Assembly (NCBI RefSeq): GCF_003254745.1
Contig: NZ_QKXH01000003.1
Span: 1-64,000, forward strand
Source of the DNA: Flavobacterium aquariorum
Lineage (GTDB): Bacteria; Bacteroidota; Bacteroidia; Flavobacteriales; Flavobacteriaceae
Length of the DNA stretch: 64,000 nucleotides
Direction: 5' to 3'
Shown: positions 43,371-52,640 of the stretch, one piece after another
Layout: the number at the start of each line of letters is the position of its first letter
Position numbering within the stretch: the stretch's first letter is position 1
Notes under the pieces: generated by a model
Databases searched by the model: none
Told to the model about the DNA's origin: nothing
What the model saw: only the letters and a program-made list of their open reading frames with translations
Translations under genes and position numbers: made by a program

Positions 43371-43430
43371 TTTTTTTATCTAAATTTCCGTTTGTATCTT
43401 AGCCAAAAGAATAAATACTTAATCGTACCT

Positions 43431-43455
43431 AAAAAGCAACGCCCCTTGCTTTTTA
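43431..43455 (+). terminator. Hairpin between two secreted protein genes
   Basis: AAAAAGCAA and TTGCTTTTT form a perfect stem with loop CGCCCC, a likely terminator for the upstream gene. Confidence 0.6.
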
Positions 43456-43480
43456 GACTTTTTAAAATCAACCTACACCC

Positions 43481-43924
43481 ATGAAAAAAATTACTTTGCT
43501 GCTTGCTGCACTTGTATTAAGTGCAACACATTCCTACGCCCAAATTAAAGTTACCAAAATCAGAAACAAGGACAAAGACCACTATATCGCTACGATTATT
43601 GGTTATCCCGTTACCGGTCTTTATAGTTATGTAAATCAAGTTGAACCTATAACAATCCTCAATGCTGACGGCACAGGAATTATGCAAAATGAAGATCTTG
43701 TCAAAGAAAATATCATTTGGGGAATTGAATGTTCTGAATCTGGAGTTCCTATTTTCAAAGAGGGGTTCAATAGTGCGTCTTATTCCTTTTGGTATAGAAT
43801 AACCGGTTCCGCCAAATCCAAAACCGATGATGGAAACAATTGGATATTACAGTCCTTTTCGATTCACTATGACAAAAAGAAGATATTCATTTCTGGAGAA
43901 AGAGTAAAAGAATATATCGAATAA
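43481..43924 (+). CDS. Secreted hypothetical protein
   Basis: A 147-residue exported protein with signal peptide (ITLLLAALVLSATHSYAQ). The mature part is beta-rich with aromatic residues (YIATIIGYPVTGLYSYVNQ, FWYRITGSAKSK) and no motif I recognise. It follows a terminator-like hairpin, so it is probably transcribed on its own. Function unknown; likely periplasmic. Confidence 0.72.
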   Translation: MKKITLLLAALVLSATHSYAQIKVTKIRNKDKDHYIATIIGYPVTGLYSYVNQVEPITILNADGTGIMQNEDLVKENIIWGIECSESGVPIFKEGFNSASYSFWYRITGSAKSKTDDGNNWILQSFSIHYDKKKIFISGERVKEYIE

Positions 43925-44162
43925 CAATATACTGAGTCATAAATCGTAAATACTTGTGTATCCTTTATTTCACAAGTTATTTTGCTCAAAAACTGATTCA
44001 AAAAACGCTTTTATTAATACAATTCATTTAATTTACAACATTTTAAGAAATCGATTTCGTTGATTACCAATAATGTAATTATATTAATCGTAATTAATCA
44101 TTGGAAAATAAAAATTATTATTAATTTTTATTTAATTTGCAAAAAAATTTAACAATCATACA

Positions 44163-45944
44163 ATGAGAACGATTACCCGTCTTTTTGATTTCCCTTACTA
44201 TCAGCTAGAAAATTACAACAAATTAGATGCTTTGGTAACGAAGCAAGATGGTATTTGGGTAAAAACCTCAACCCAGGAATATCTTGATAAAGCCAATGCC
44301 ATTTCTAGGGCATTACTGCGGATGGGTATACAAAAAGACGACAAAATTGCCATCATTTCAAGTAGCAATAGAACAGAGTGGCATATCATGGATATTGGTA
44401 TTTTACAGACCGGTGCCCAAAATGTACCTATTTATCCAACTATTGCTCAGGAAGATTATGAATATATTCTAAATCATTCTGAAGCCATGTATGTTTTTGT
44501 TTCCGATATTGAAGTATACAATAAAGTAAACAATATAAAAGCCAACGTTGCCTCCTTAAAAGATGTTTTTTCATTCAATGAAATTGAGGGGTGTAGAAAC
44601 TGGACTGAATTATTAAATCTTGGCGAAGACACAAGCAATCAGGATGTTGTTGAAGATAGAAAAAGTAATGTAAAACCAGACGACTTAGCAACTATCATTT
44701 ATACATCAGGAACAACAGGACAACCTAAAGGAGTAATGCTTTCTCATAGAAATATTGTTTCAAATGTACTTAACAGTGCTTCCAGAATTCCTTTTGAAGC
44801 TGGCAAAAGTGTGGCATTGAGTTTTCTTCCTATCTGTCATATCTTCGAAAGAATGATTTTGTATCTATATCAATATTATGGTGTTTCTGTATATTTTGGA
44901 GAATCTATAGACAAGATCAGCAGTAATTTAAAAGAAGTAAGACCAACCGTAATCACAGCCGTACCTAGGCTTTTGGAAAAAGTATACGATAGCATTCTTG
45001 CAAAAGGAACTGAATTGAAAGGAATCAAAAAAATGCTTTTCTTTTGGGCCATCAATTTAGGACTGCGTTACGAGCCTTATGGAGCCAATGGTCTATGGTA
45101 TGAATTCCAATTAAAAATTGCCCGTAAACTAATTTTCAGCAAATGGAAAGAAGGTCTGGGAGGAAACTTAGATTTAATGGTATCCGGAAGCGCCGCTTTG
45201 CAAAAAAGATTGTCACGCGTATTTGCCGCTGCCGAAATTCCGGTGATGGAAGGTTACGGATTAACCGAAACCTCTCCAGTAATTACTGTAAATGACATGA
45301 GAAACAGAGGTTTCAAAGTTGGAACTGTTGGAAAAGCCATTGACAATGTAGAAGTAAAAATTGCTGAAGATGGTGAAATTCTTTGCAAAGGGCCAAATGT
45401 TATGATGGGTTATTACAAAGATCCTGAAAAAACAGCAGAAGCTATCATCGACGGATATTTCCATACGGGAGATATTGGCAATGTTGATCAAAACGGATTT
45501 TTGACCATTACAGACCGCAAGAAAGAAATGTTCAAAACCTCAGGAGGAAAATATATTGCACCACAAATTATCGAAAACACCATGAAACAGTCTCGTTTTA
45601 TCGAGCAGATTATGGTTATCGGTGATGGAGAAAAAATGCCTGCTGCTTTCATTCAACCTAGCTTTGAGTTTATCAAAGAATGGGAAAAACTACACGGTAT
45701 TGAAGTAGGGAAAACAAACCAAGAAATAATCTCCAATCCAAAAGTAATTGCCCGTATTCAAGAAGAAATTGACCACATCAATCCAAAATTCGGAAATTGG
45801 GAACAAGTAAAACGTTTCGAATTAACTCCAGATGTTTGGTCTATTGATGGTGGACACCTTACTCCCACCCTAAAATTAAAAAGAAAAATTATACTTGAAA
45901 TATACAAAGACCTCTATGAAAAAATATACGGTCATGAACTGTAA
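44163..45944 (+). CDS. Long-chain acyl-CoA synthetase (AMP-binding)
   Basis: A 593-residue AMP-forming fatty-acid CoA ligase. The ATP-binding P-loop is TIIYTSGTTGQPKGVMLSH; EGYGLTETSP and GYFHTGDIG follow, and DRKKEMFKTSGGKYIAP is the hinge typical of the long-chain FAA1 group. It activates fatty acids to acyl-CoA, feeding the fadN-fadA-fadE genes 2.5 kb downstream. Length is normal for bacterial long forms. It has its own terminator. Confidence 0.94.
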   Translation: MRTITRLFDFPYYQLENYNKLDALVTKQDGIWVKTSTQEYLDKANAISRALLRMGIQKDDKIAIISSSNRTEWHIMDIGILQTGAQNVPIYPTIAQEDYEYILNHSEAMYVFVSDIEVYNKVNNIKANVASLKDVFSFNEIEGCRNWTELLNLGEDTSNQDVVEDRKSNVKPDDLATIIYTSGTTGQPKGVMLSHRNIVSNVLNSASRIPFEAGKSVALSFLPICHIFERMILYLYQYYGVSVYFGESIDKISSNLKEVRPTVITAVPRLLEKVYDSILAKGTELKGIKKMLFFWAINLGLRYEPYGANGLWYEFQLKIARKLIFSKWKEGLGGNLDLMVSGSAALQKRLSRVFAAAEIPVMEGYGLTETSPVITVNDMRNRGFKVGTVGKAIDNVEVKIAEDGEILCKGPNVMMGYYKDPEKTAEAIIDGYFHTGDIGNVDQNGFLTITDRKKEMFKTSGGKYIAPQIIENTMKQSRFIEQIMVIGDGEKMPAAFIQPSFEFIKEWEKLHGIEVGKTNQEIISNPKVIARIQEEIDHINPKFGNWEQVKRFELTPDVWSIDGGHLTPTLKLKRKIILEIYKDLYEKIYGHEL

Positions 45945-45965
45945 TCTTTTATAATTTAAAACCTC

Positions 45966-45997
45966 AAAGTCCTGATAGTTACTATCGGGACTTTTTG
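45966..45997 (+). terminator. Terminator after acyl-CoA synthetase gene
   Basis: AAAGTCCTGATAG and CTATCGGGACTTT form a stem with loop TTA, followed by T's. Confidence 0.85.
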
Positions 45998-46043
45998 TAT
46001 TTAAAAACTTCTTATCTTCACAATTCAATTCAAAAAACATCAT

Positions 46044-47093
46044 ATGAGAATCAAAATCTATATAATGCTTTTCATCAGCCTATTTTTTATTGTGGGCTGT
46101 AAAGAAAAAACCGAAGATAGTGTTAAAGCCAATTACCTTGATTTTTCCAAAAGGGATGACCAGTTTACGGGCGGTATCAAAATGATTCCTATCACCACTC
46201 CAAAAGGGACTTTCAAGGTTTGGACAAAAACTATTGGAAACAATCCAACCATCAAAGTATTATTACTTCACGGAGGTCCAGGCCTTACCCATGAGCTGTA
46301 TGAGTCATTTGACGGCTATTTCCCGAACGAAAGCATTGAATACATCTACTATGACCAACTGGGTTCCTATTACAGCGATCAGCCGAACGACAATAGTTTG
46401 TGGACCAATGAACGATTTGTGGAAGAAGTAGAACAGGTTCGAAAAGCACTCGGTTGTGACAATACCAATTTTTATGTTTTGGGACAATCCTGGGGAGGAA
46501 TCCTAGCGATGGAATATGCCTTGAAATACCAAAAGAATCTCAAAGGACTGATTATCTCCAATATGATGGCCAGCGCACCTGCTTACAACAAATATGCAGA
46601 AGAAGTTCTTGGTCCAAAACTCCCAAAAGCTGTTTTTGACCAAATAAAAACATTTGAAAAAAACAAGGATTACACCAATCCAAAATACACCGAACTGCTT
46701 TTTAAATATTATTATACCGAACACATTTTAAGAATACCTGTTGATCAATGGCCGGAATCCATCAATAGATGCTTCAAGCACATGAACCCGAATGTCTATG
46801 TGTACATGCAAGGGCCGAGTGAATTTGGAATTACAGGAGATGCCACTTTAAAAGATTGGGATGTAACTGCCAGACTTAAAACAATTACCATTCCTACTCT
46901 CGTTATTGGTGCCAAATACGACACCATGGATCCCAAACACATGGAATGGATGTCCCACGAAGTACAAAACGGTCGCTTTTTATTTTGCCCCAACGGAAGC
47001 CACCTTTCGCAATACGATGACCAGAAAAACTATTTTAAAGGGGTGATTCAGTTTTTGAGAGATGTGGATAATGGGGATTTTAAGAAATCGTAA
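46044..47093 (+). CDS. Proline iminopeptidase-like alpha/beta hydrolase, lipoprotein
   Basis: A 349-residue protein with a lipobox signal (MLFISLFFIVGC). It is a S33-type alpha/beta hydrolase: LLLHGGPGLTHELYESF is the oxyanion-hole region, LGQSWGG carries the nucleophile Ser, AKYDTMDPKHMEW the Asp and CPNGSHLSQYDD the His. Family members release N-terminal proline or similar residues from peptides. The lipid anchor places it in the periplasm or outer membrane. It has its own terminator (47114-47140). Confidence 0.9.
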   Translation: MRIKIYIMLFISLFFIVGCKEKTEDSVKANYLDFSKRDDQFTGGIKMIPITTPKGTFKVWTKTIGNNPTIKVLLLHGGPGLTHELYESFDGYFPNESIEYIYYDQLGSYYSDQPNDNSLWTNERFVEEVEQVRKALGCDNTNFYVLGQSWGGILAMEYALKYQKNLKGLIISNMMASAPAYNKYAEEVLGPKLPKAVFDQIKTFEKNKDYTNPKYTELLFKYYYTEHILRIPVDQWPESINRCFKHMNPNVYVYMQGPSEFGITGDATLKDWDVTARLKTITIPTLVIGAKYDTMDPKHMEWMSHEVQNGRFLFCPNGSHLSQYDDQKNYFKGVIQFLRDVDNGDFKKS

Positions 47094-47113
47094 AATAGCA
47101 TATATCTAAATTT

Positions 47114-47140
47114 AAACTCCTTAATCAAGGAGTTTATTTT
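47114..47140 (+). terminator. Terminator after S33 hydrolase gene
   Basis: AAACTCCTT and AAGGAGTTT form a perfect 9-bp stem with loop AATC, followed by ATTTTT. Confidence 0.82.
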
Positions 47141-47283
47141 TAAAAAAGTTGAAACCTATAATTTATAATTCAACGTTATAAACACATCACTCATTTAATT
47201 AGTTAACAACATTATACCCAATAAATCAATATATAATCATTTTTTTAATACTTTTATTGAATTAACAATAAAAGTAAAAAAAC

Positions 47284-47667
47284 ATGAATGTAAAAAACTT
47301 TTTGATTTCGGGCATTGTTGGTGGTATTGTTGACTTTCTTTTGGGATGGGTATTTTATGGTATGCTTTTTAAAGACCTCTACCCTCAAAATGAACACACA
47401 AACTTAGTATTCATCTTTTTAGGATGCATGACTTTTGGATTATTTGTAGCCTATATATTTACAAAATGGGCAGGAATTACAAATGCAGTTACTGGATTAA
47501 AAGCAGGTGCCGTTATTGGTGTTTTTACAAGTTTGTCCATGAATTTTTTCATGTATTCTGATATGGTTTTAAATTTACAAAATATGATAACCGATATTAT
47601 CATTACAACAGTATTGGGTGCTGCTGTTGGTGCCGCTGTTGCCCTAACTAATGGAAAAATGAAATAA
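47284..47667 (+). CDS. Four-TM hypothetical membrane protein
   Basis: A 127-residue integral membrane protein with four hydrophobic segments at about residues 7-28, 41-62, 72-93 and 101-122. The first contains a Gly-rich pattern (LISGIVGGIVDFLLGW) and the last GAAVGAAVAL, suggesting tight helix packing. I recognise it only as a small DUF-type protein common in Bacteroidetes. It is a single gene followed by a terminator at 47724. Confidence 0.75.
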   Translation: MNVKNFLISGIVGGIVDFLLGWVFYGMLFKDLYPQNEHTNLVFIFLGCMTFGLFVAYIFTKWAGITNAVTGLKAGAVIGVFTSLSMNFFMYSDMVLNLQNMITDIIITTVLGAAVGAAVALTNGKMK

Positions 47668-47723
47668 AAAGAATATATTACATCCAAAATACCACACTTT
47701 TTTTTGGAGCATGAATTTAATAG

Positions 47724-47758
47724 AAAACCACGAATAGATTCCTATTCGTGGTTTTCCT
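47724..47758 (+). terminator. Terminator after membrane protein gene
   Basis: AAAACCACGAATAG and CTATTCGTGGTTTT form a perfect 14-bp stem with a short loop, followed by CC and T's. Confidence 0.8.
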
Positions 47759-48036
47759 CATTTACAAAAAACTCTTTCAACCAGCCGATAATGTTTTCAC
47801 TTGCAAAAAAGGTAATCTTTTAAATTTAATTGATTTGGTATTAGTCAAAAAAATCATATCAGTAGCCCTATTTAAACCTATGCAAATCAAATTTTTTAAC
47901 CTTTTTATTTAAAACTCAAAACCCATCATTTTTGTCAAAAGAAGAAAATACTGCGCGTGCATAATATTTCCCAAACTCCTTATTTTAAAGGAGTTTTTTA
48001 TTTATATTTATAAAAAATTAAAAAAAAACAAATTTT

Positions 48037-48070
48037 ATTATGCATGCATAGTATTTTTTTATTACATTTG
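48037..48070 (+). promoter_or_regulatory. Promoter and palindrome of the MarR-fadNAE operon
   Basis: The perfect 12-bp palindrome TATGCATGCATA (48037-48048) lies 15 bases before a -7 box TACATTTG (48063-48070), in the place of the -33 region. The first gene is a MarR regulator, the natural candidate to bind it. Confidence 0.6.
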
Positions 48071-48088
48071 AAATCGATATAGTAGAAT

Positions 48089-48556
48089 ATGAAAAACAAA
48101 ACAATAGATTATATCTTAAGAGCAACTTGGCAAGCCGTATCCAGAATGTACAACGAAGAAGCTCATAAATATGATGCAACAATGGCAACTGGTTTTGCAT
48201 TATTAAGTATTGACAGAGAAGAAGGAACACCGTCAACTGCATTAGGCCCAAGAATGGGAATGGAAGCCACAAGCTTGACCAGAACCTTAAAATCGATGGA
48301 AGAAAAAGGGTTAATCACCCGAAAGAAAAATCCAGAAGACGGTAGAGGCGTTTTGATTTACCTAACCGAGTTTGGAAAAGAAAAAAGAGAGCTTTCGAAG
48401 AATACGGTTTTGAATTTTAATGAAACGGTGAGAAAACATGTTTCGGAAGAAAAGCTCAACAATTTCATAGAAGTGGCTGAAATTATCAACGAACTAATTC
48501 AGAATAAAAACATATTTAATCAACAAGAAAACAGTAACGATGAATCGAACCATTAA
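48089..48556 (+). CDS. MarR family transcriptional regulator of fatty-acid genes
   Basis: A 155-residue winged-helix regulator. The recognition helix region MGMEATSLTRTLKSMEEKGL and the wing TRKKNPEDGRGVLIYLTEFG are clear. It is first in the operon with fadN, whose start lies 17 bases inside its 3' end, so translation is coupled. It most likely represses the beta-oxidation operon and itself via TATGCATGCATA at 48037, with acyl-CoA as a likely signal, replacing the TetR-type FadR of Bacillus; operator and ligand are inferred. Confidence 0.9.
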   Translation: MKNKTIDYILRATWQAVSRMYNEEAHKYDATMATGFALLSIDREEGTPSTALGPRMGMEATSLTRTLKSMEEKGLITRKKNPEDGRGVLIYLTEFGKEKRELSKNTVLNFNETVRKHVSEEKLNNFIEVAEIINELIQNKNIFNQQENSNDESNH

Positions 48557-50930
48557 AAAAGTTGCAGTAATTGGATCCGGAATTATGGGTTCAGGAATTG
48601 CTTGTCATTTTGCCAACATTGGTGTAGAAGTCTTGCTTTTGGACATTATCCCAAGAGAATTGACGGATGCCGAAGCCAAAAAAGGGCTAACACTTGAGAG
48701 TAAAATTGTTCGCAACCGTGTGGTAAACGAGCATTTGGCCAACTCATTAAAATCGAAGCCCTCTCCTATTTACAGTCAAAAATTCGCTAGCCGAATCACT
48801 ACTGGAAATACTACGGATGATATGGCTAAAATTGCCAATGTAGATTGGATTATCGAAGTGGTTGTGGAGCGTTTGGATATCAAAAAATTGGTTTTTGAGC
48901 AAATTGAAAAATTCAGAAAACCGGGAACTTTGGTAACATCAAACACTTCTGGTATTCCGATTCATTTCATGAGCGAAGGACGCAGCGAAGATTTCCAAAA
49001 ACATTTCTGCGGTACTCACTTTTTTAACCCAGCGCGTTACTTAAAATTATTCGAAATTATTCCTGGTCCACAAACTTCAACAGAAGTTTTGGATTTCTTA
49101 ACCATATACGGAGAGAAATTTTTGGGTAAAACTTCGGTTGTTGCCAAAGATACTCCAGCATTTATCGGAAACCGTATTGGTATTTACGGAATCCAAAGTT
49201 TGTTCCACTTGGTAAAAGAATTGGGATTAACTATCGAAGAAGTTGATAAATTAACAGGACCAGTTATTGGTCGTCCAAAATCGGCTACTTTCAGAACTGT
49301 TGACGTTGTAGGATTGGATACTTTGGTGCATGTTGCCAACGGAATCTACGAAAACTGTCCAACAGACGAGCAACACGAATTGTTCAAACTTCCAGAATTT
49401 GTAAACAAAATGATGGAAAACAAATGGTACGGTAGTAAAACTGGTCAAGGTTTCTACAAAAAAGTAGACAAAGACATTCTTTCTTTGGACTTGGATACTC
49501 TTGAATACCGTCCTGCCAAAAGAGCTTCTTTTGCTACTTTGGAATTGACAAAAACAATCGACAAACCAATCAACAGATTTAAGGTTTTGGTTAAAGGAAA
49601 AGACAAAGCGGGTGAATTCTACAGAAAAAGTTTCTCTGGAATGTTTGCTTACGTTTCCAATCGTATTCCTGAAATCTCAGATGAATTATACAAAATAGAC
49701 GATGCCATGAAAGCTGGTTTTGGATGGGAAAATGGTCCATTCGAAATTTGGGATGCCATTGGTGTTCAAAATGGAATCGAAATCATGAAAGCCGAAGGTC
49801 TTGAGCCTGCAGCTTGGGTTACCGAAATGATCGCTTCTGGAAGTACTAGTTTTTATACTATTAAAGAAGGGGCTACTTATTTCTATAATATTCCAACAAA
49901 ATCGCAAACTAAAGTTCCGGGACAAGATGCATTCATCATCCTGAACAACATTCGCGAAAGCAAAAAAGTTTGGAGCAATAGTGGTGCTATCATCCAAGAT
50001 TTGGGAGACGGAATCTTGAACTTAGAATTCCAATCCAAAATGAATACAATTGGTGGTGATGTTTTAGCTGCGATCAATAAAGCGATAGATTTATCCGAAA
50101 AAGAATACCAAGGTTTGGTTATTGGAAATCAAGCAGCGAATTTCTCTGTTGGTGCCAATATCGGAATGATATTCATGATGGCTGTTGAGCAAGAATATGA
50201 TGAGTTGAATATGGCTATCAAAATGTTCCAAGACACTATGATGCGTGTGCGTTATTCTGGAATCCCTGTTGTTGTTGCACCCCACGGAATGACTTTTGGT
50301 GGTGGTTGCGAAATGAGTTTACATGCTGATAAAGTGGTTGCTGCTGCAGAAACCTATATGGGATTAGTTGAATTTGGTGTTGGGGTTATTCCTGGCGGTG
50401 GTGGTTCGAAAGAATTGGCCATGCGTGCATCCGATTTATTCCGTAAAAACGATGTGGAATTGAATGTTTTACAAGAATATTTTATGACTATCGCTATGGC
50501 AAAAGTATCTACTTCTGCTTACGAAGCTTTTGATACAGGACTATTGCAACACGGTAAAGATATTGTGGTGGTGAACAAAGACCGTCAGATTGCTGAAGCT
50601 AAAAAACATGCCTTATTGATGGCCGAAGCTGGTTATACACAACCTATCCGCAGAACAGACGTAAAAGTTTTAGGTAAACAAGCATTGGGAATGTTCTTGG
50701 TAGGAACTAACCAAATGGTTGCCGGTAAATACATCTCAGAGCACGATTTGAAAATTGCAAACAAACTAGCTTATGTTATGGCTGGTGGTGATTTATCTGA
50801 ACACACTTTGGTATCTGAACAGTATTTATTGGATTTGGAACGTGAAGCTTTCTTGTCTCTTTGTACTGAAAGAAAAACATTGGAAAGAATTCAGTTTATG
50901 TTAACTAAAGGGAAACCACTTCGTAACTAG
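48540..50930 (+). CDS. fadN: 3-hydroxyacyl-CoA dehydrogenase / enoyl-CoA hydratase
   Basis: A 796-residue bifunctional beta-oxidation enzyme. The N-terminal half is the NAD-binding hydroxyacyl-CoA dehydrogenase (AVIGSGIMGSGIACHFANIG; GTHFFNPARYLKLFEIIPG; a second 3HCDH C-terminal domain around 195-300). The C-terminal half is a crotonase fold (about residues 480-700; FSVGANIG, PHGMTFGGGCEMSLHAD). The order dehydrogenase-then-hydratase and the gene order with a thiolase and large acyl-CoA dehydrogenase match Bacillus subtilis FadN-FadA-FadE, opposite to E. coli FadB. Confidence 0.93.
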   Translation: MNRTIKKVAVIGSGIMGSGIACHFANIGVEVLLLDIIPRELTDAEAKKGLTLESKIVRNRVVNEHLANSLKSKPSPIYSQKFASRITTGNTTDDMAKIANVDWIIEVVVERLDIKKLVFEQIEKFRKPGTLVTSNTSGIPIHFMSEGRSEDFQKHFCGTHFFNPARYLKLFEIIPGPQTSTEVLDFLTIYGEKFLGKTSVVAKDTPAFIGNRIGIYGIQSLFHLVKELGLTIEEVDKLTGPVIGRPKSATFRTVDVVGLDTLVHVANGIYENCPTDEQHELFKLPEFVNKMMENKWYGSKTGQGFYKKVDKDILSLDLDTLEYRPAKRASFATLELTKTIDKPINRFKVLVKGKDKAGEFYRKSFSGMFAYVSNRIPEISDELYKIDDAMKAGFGWENGPFEIWDAIGVQNGIEIMKAEGLEPAAWVTEMIASGSTSFYTIKEGATYFYNIPTKSQTKVPGQDAFIILNNIRESKKVWSNSGAIIQDLGDGILNLEFQSKMNTIGGDVLAAINKAIDLSEKEYQGLVIGNQAANFSVGANIGMIFMMAVEQEYDELNMAIKMFQDTMMRVRYSGIPVVVAPHGMTFGGGCEMSLHADKVVAAAETYMGLVEFGVGVIPGGGGSKELAMRASDLFRKNDVELNVLQEYFMTIAMAKVSTSAYEAFDTGLLQHGKDIVVVNKDRQIAEAKKHALLMAEAGYTQPIRRTDVKVLGKQALGMFLVGTNQMVAGKYISEHDLKIANKLAYVMAGGDLSEHTLVSEQYLLDLEREAFLSLCTERKTLERIQFMLTKGKPLRN

Positions 50931-51030
50931 AAAATAGAATAAAGATGCAAGAAGCAAGACTTCGAAACTGAGTTTTGTCTTTTCTCTTGCCTCTTGTTTC
51001 TTTCTTCTAAAATCTTAAAAAAGAAAAACA

Positions 51031-52212
51031 ATGAAAACAGCATATATAGTTAAAGCTTATCGTACTGCGGTAGGTAAAGCCCCAAAAGGAGTTTTTAGAT
51101 TTAAAAGACCTGATGAGTTGGCTGCAGAAACCATTCAATACATGATGAATGAGTTGCCTGATTTTGACAAAACACGTATTGACGACGTTATGGTTGGAAA
51201 TGCCATGCCGGAAGCAGAACAAGGTTTGAACGTGGGACGTTTAATCTCTTTGATGGGATTAAAAGTAGATGACGTACCTGGAGTTACCGTAAACAGATAT
51301 TGTGCTTCGGGATTAGAAACTATCGGAATGGCGACTGCCAAAATCCAATCAGGGATGGCACATTGTATCATTGCCGGTGGAGCTGAAAGTATGAGTTTTA
51401 TTCCAATGGGAGGTTACAAACCTACTCCGGATTATGCTGTCGCAAAAGCGGGACACGAGGATTACTATTGGGGAATGGGATTGACTTCAGAAGCGGTGGC
51501 AAAACAATTCAACATCTCTCGTGCTGATCAAGATGAGTTTGCTTTTCAATCTCACAACAAAGCGTTGAAAGCACAAGCGGAAGGTAAATTTGACAAACAA
51601 ATTGTGCCTATCACGGTAGAACAGACTTTTATCAATGAAAATGGTAAAAAAGAAACCAAATCTTATGTTGTAAACAAAGATGAAGGCCCAAGAGCTGGAA
51701 CTTCTTTGGAAGCCTTGGCTAACCTTAGACCTGTTTTTGCTGCTGATGGAAGTGTAACTGCCGGTAACTCTTCACAAATGAGTGATGGTGCTGCTTTTGT
51801 ACTGGTTATGAGTGAAGAAATGGTAAAAGAATTAAACCTTCAACCGATTGCTCGTTTGGTAAACTTCGCCTCTGCAGGTGTTGAGCCAAGAATTATGGGA
51901 ATTGGTCCTGTAAAAGCAATTCCAAAAGCCTTGAAACAAGCCGGATTGACTTTAAACGATATTGATTTAATTGAATTGAACGAAGCTTTTGCTTCACAAG
52001 CATTGGCAGTTACTCGCGAACTAAACTTGAATCCTGACATTATCAATGTGAATGGTGGAGCTATTGCCTTAGGTCACCCTCTAGGTTGTACCGGAGCCAA
52101 ATTATCTGTTCAATTGTTTGACGAAATGAAACGCAGAGGAAGCAAATATGGAATTGTTTCTATGTGTGTGGGAACTGGACAAGGAAGTGCGGGGATATAT
52201 GAGCTACTTTAA
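51031..52212 (+). CDS. fadA: Acetyl-CoA C-acyltransferase (3-ketothiolase)
   Basis: A 393-residue thiolase that splits 3-ketoacyl-CoA with CoA to acetyl-CoA and a shortened acyl-CoA. The active-site Cys is in TVNRYCASGLETI (about residue 90), the His in NVNGGAIALGHPLGCTGA, and the second Cys in VSMCVGTGQG near the end. Length is normal. It lies 100 bases after fadN. The next beta-oxidation gene, fadE, is separated from it by the four-helix-bundle gene and its inverted repeats. Confidence 0.95.
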   Translation: MKTAYIVKAYRTAVGKAPKGVFRFKRPDELAAETIQYMMNELPDFDKTRIDDVMVGNAMPEAEQGLNVGRLISLMGLKVDDVPGVTVNRYCASGLETIGMATAKIQSGMAHCIIAGGAESMSFIPMGGYKPTPDYAVAKAGHEDYYWGMGLTSEAVAKQFNISRADQDEFAFQSHNKALKAQAEGKFDKQIVPITVEQTFINENGKKETKSYVVNKDEGPRAGTSLEALANLRPVFAADGSVTAGNSSQMSDGAAFVLVMSEEMVKELNLQPIARLVNFASAGVEPRIMGIGPVKAIPKALKQAGLTLNDIDLIELNEAFASQALAVTRELNLNPDIINVNGGAIALGHPLGCTGAKLSVQLFDEMKRRGSKYGIVSMCVGTGQGSAGIYELL

Positions 52213-52224
52213 TTTTATTATAAA

Positions 52225-52246
52225 TTTTGAATTATAAATTTTAAAT
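52225..52246 (+). repeat. Left inverted repeat flanking the four-helix-bundle gene
   Basis: TTTTGAATTATAAATTTTAA and following AT lie 9 bases before the gene. It matches the reverse complement of 52602-52623 at 20 of 22 positions. The AT-rich composition lowers the significance. Confidence 0.6.
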
Positions 52247-52254
52247 GAACATGC

Positions 52255-52602
52255 ATGAAGGAAAATATTATTGCAACAAAAACATTTGATTTTGCACTAT
52301 CCATAGTAAACCTTTTTGTTCAGCTTAAAAAAGAAAATGAATTCATAATTTCTAAACAAATCTTAAGATCAGCTACAAGCATTGGAGCAAATGTTGAAGA
52401 AGCAATCGCTGCACAATCAAGAAAAGATTTTATTCATAAAATGTCCATTGCGTCAAAAGAAGCGAGAGAAACTAAATATTGGTTGCGATTATTAGATAAA
52501 TCTGATTTAACAACAATTGAAATTAATCATTATTTAATTGAAGTTGAACACATAATTAACATAATAACCAAAATCATTAAAACATCACAAGAATCAAAAT
52601 AA
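52255..52602 (+). CDS. Four-helix bundle protein (S23/IVP family)
   Basis: A 115-residue all-helical protein of the family known from intervening sequences in 23S rRNA genes and related to Avd of diversity-generating retroelements. Typical motifs are FDFALSIVNLF, ILRSATSIGANVEEAIAAQS, FIHKMSIASKEARETKYWLRLL and YLIEVEHIINIITKI. It lies between fadA and fadE, flanked by 22-base inverted repeats, so it looks inserted into the operon. Function unknown; basic helices suggest nucleic acid binding. No reverse transcriptase is near. Confidence 0.9.
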   Translation: MKENIIATKTFDFALSIVNLFVQLKKENEFIISKQILRSATSIGANVEEAIAAQSRKDFIHKMSIASKEARETKYWLRLLDKSDLTTIEINHYLIEVEHIINIITKIIKTSQESK

Positions 52603-52623
52603 TTTAAAATTTAAAATTCATAA
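52602..52623 (-). repeat. Right inverted repeat flanking the four-helix-bundle gene
   Basis: ATTTAAAATTTAAAATTCAT and following AA begin at the stop codon and mirror 52225-52246 with two mismatches. An RNA spanning the gene could fold these two into a stem. Confidence 0.6.
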
Positions 52624-52640
52624 TTTAAAATAATAAAACA

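Larger units (their letters stand above)
47668..48088. other. Gene-free region between membrane protein and MarR genes
   Basis: 421 bases without a gene. It holds a terminator (47724-47756), a second terminator-like hairpin at 47973-48000 (AACTCCT with AGGAGTT and a T run) with no gene before it, the palindrome TATGCATGCATA and a -7 box near the end. A small RNA between the two hairpins is possible, not shown. Confidence 0.5.
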
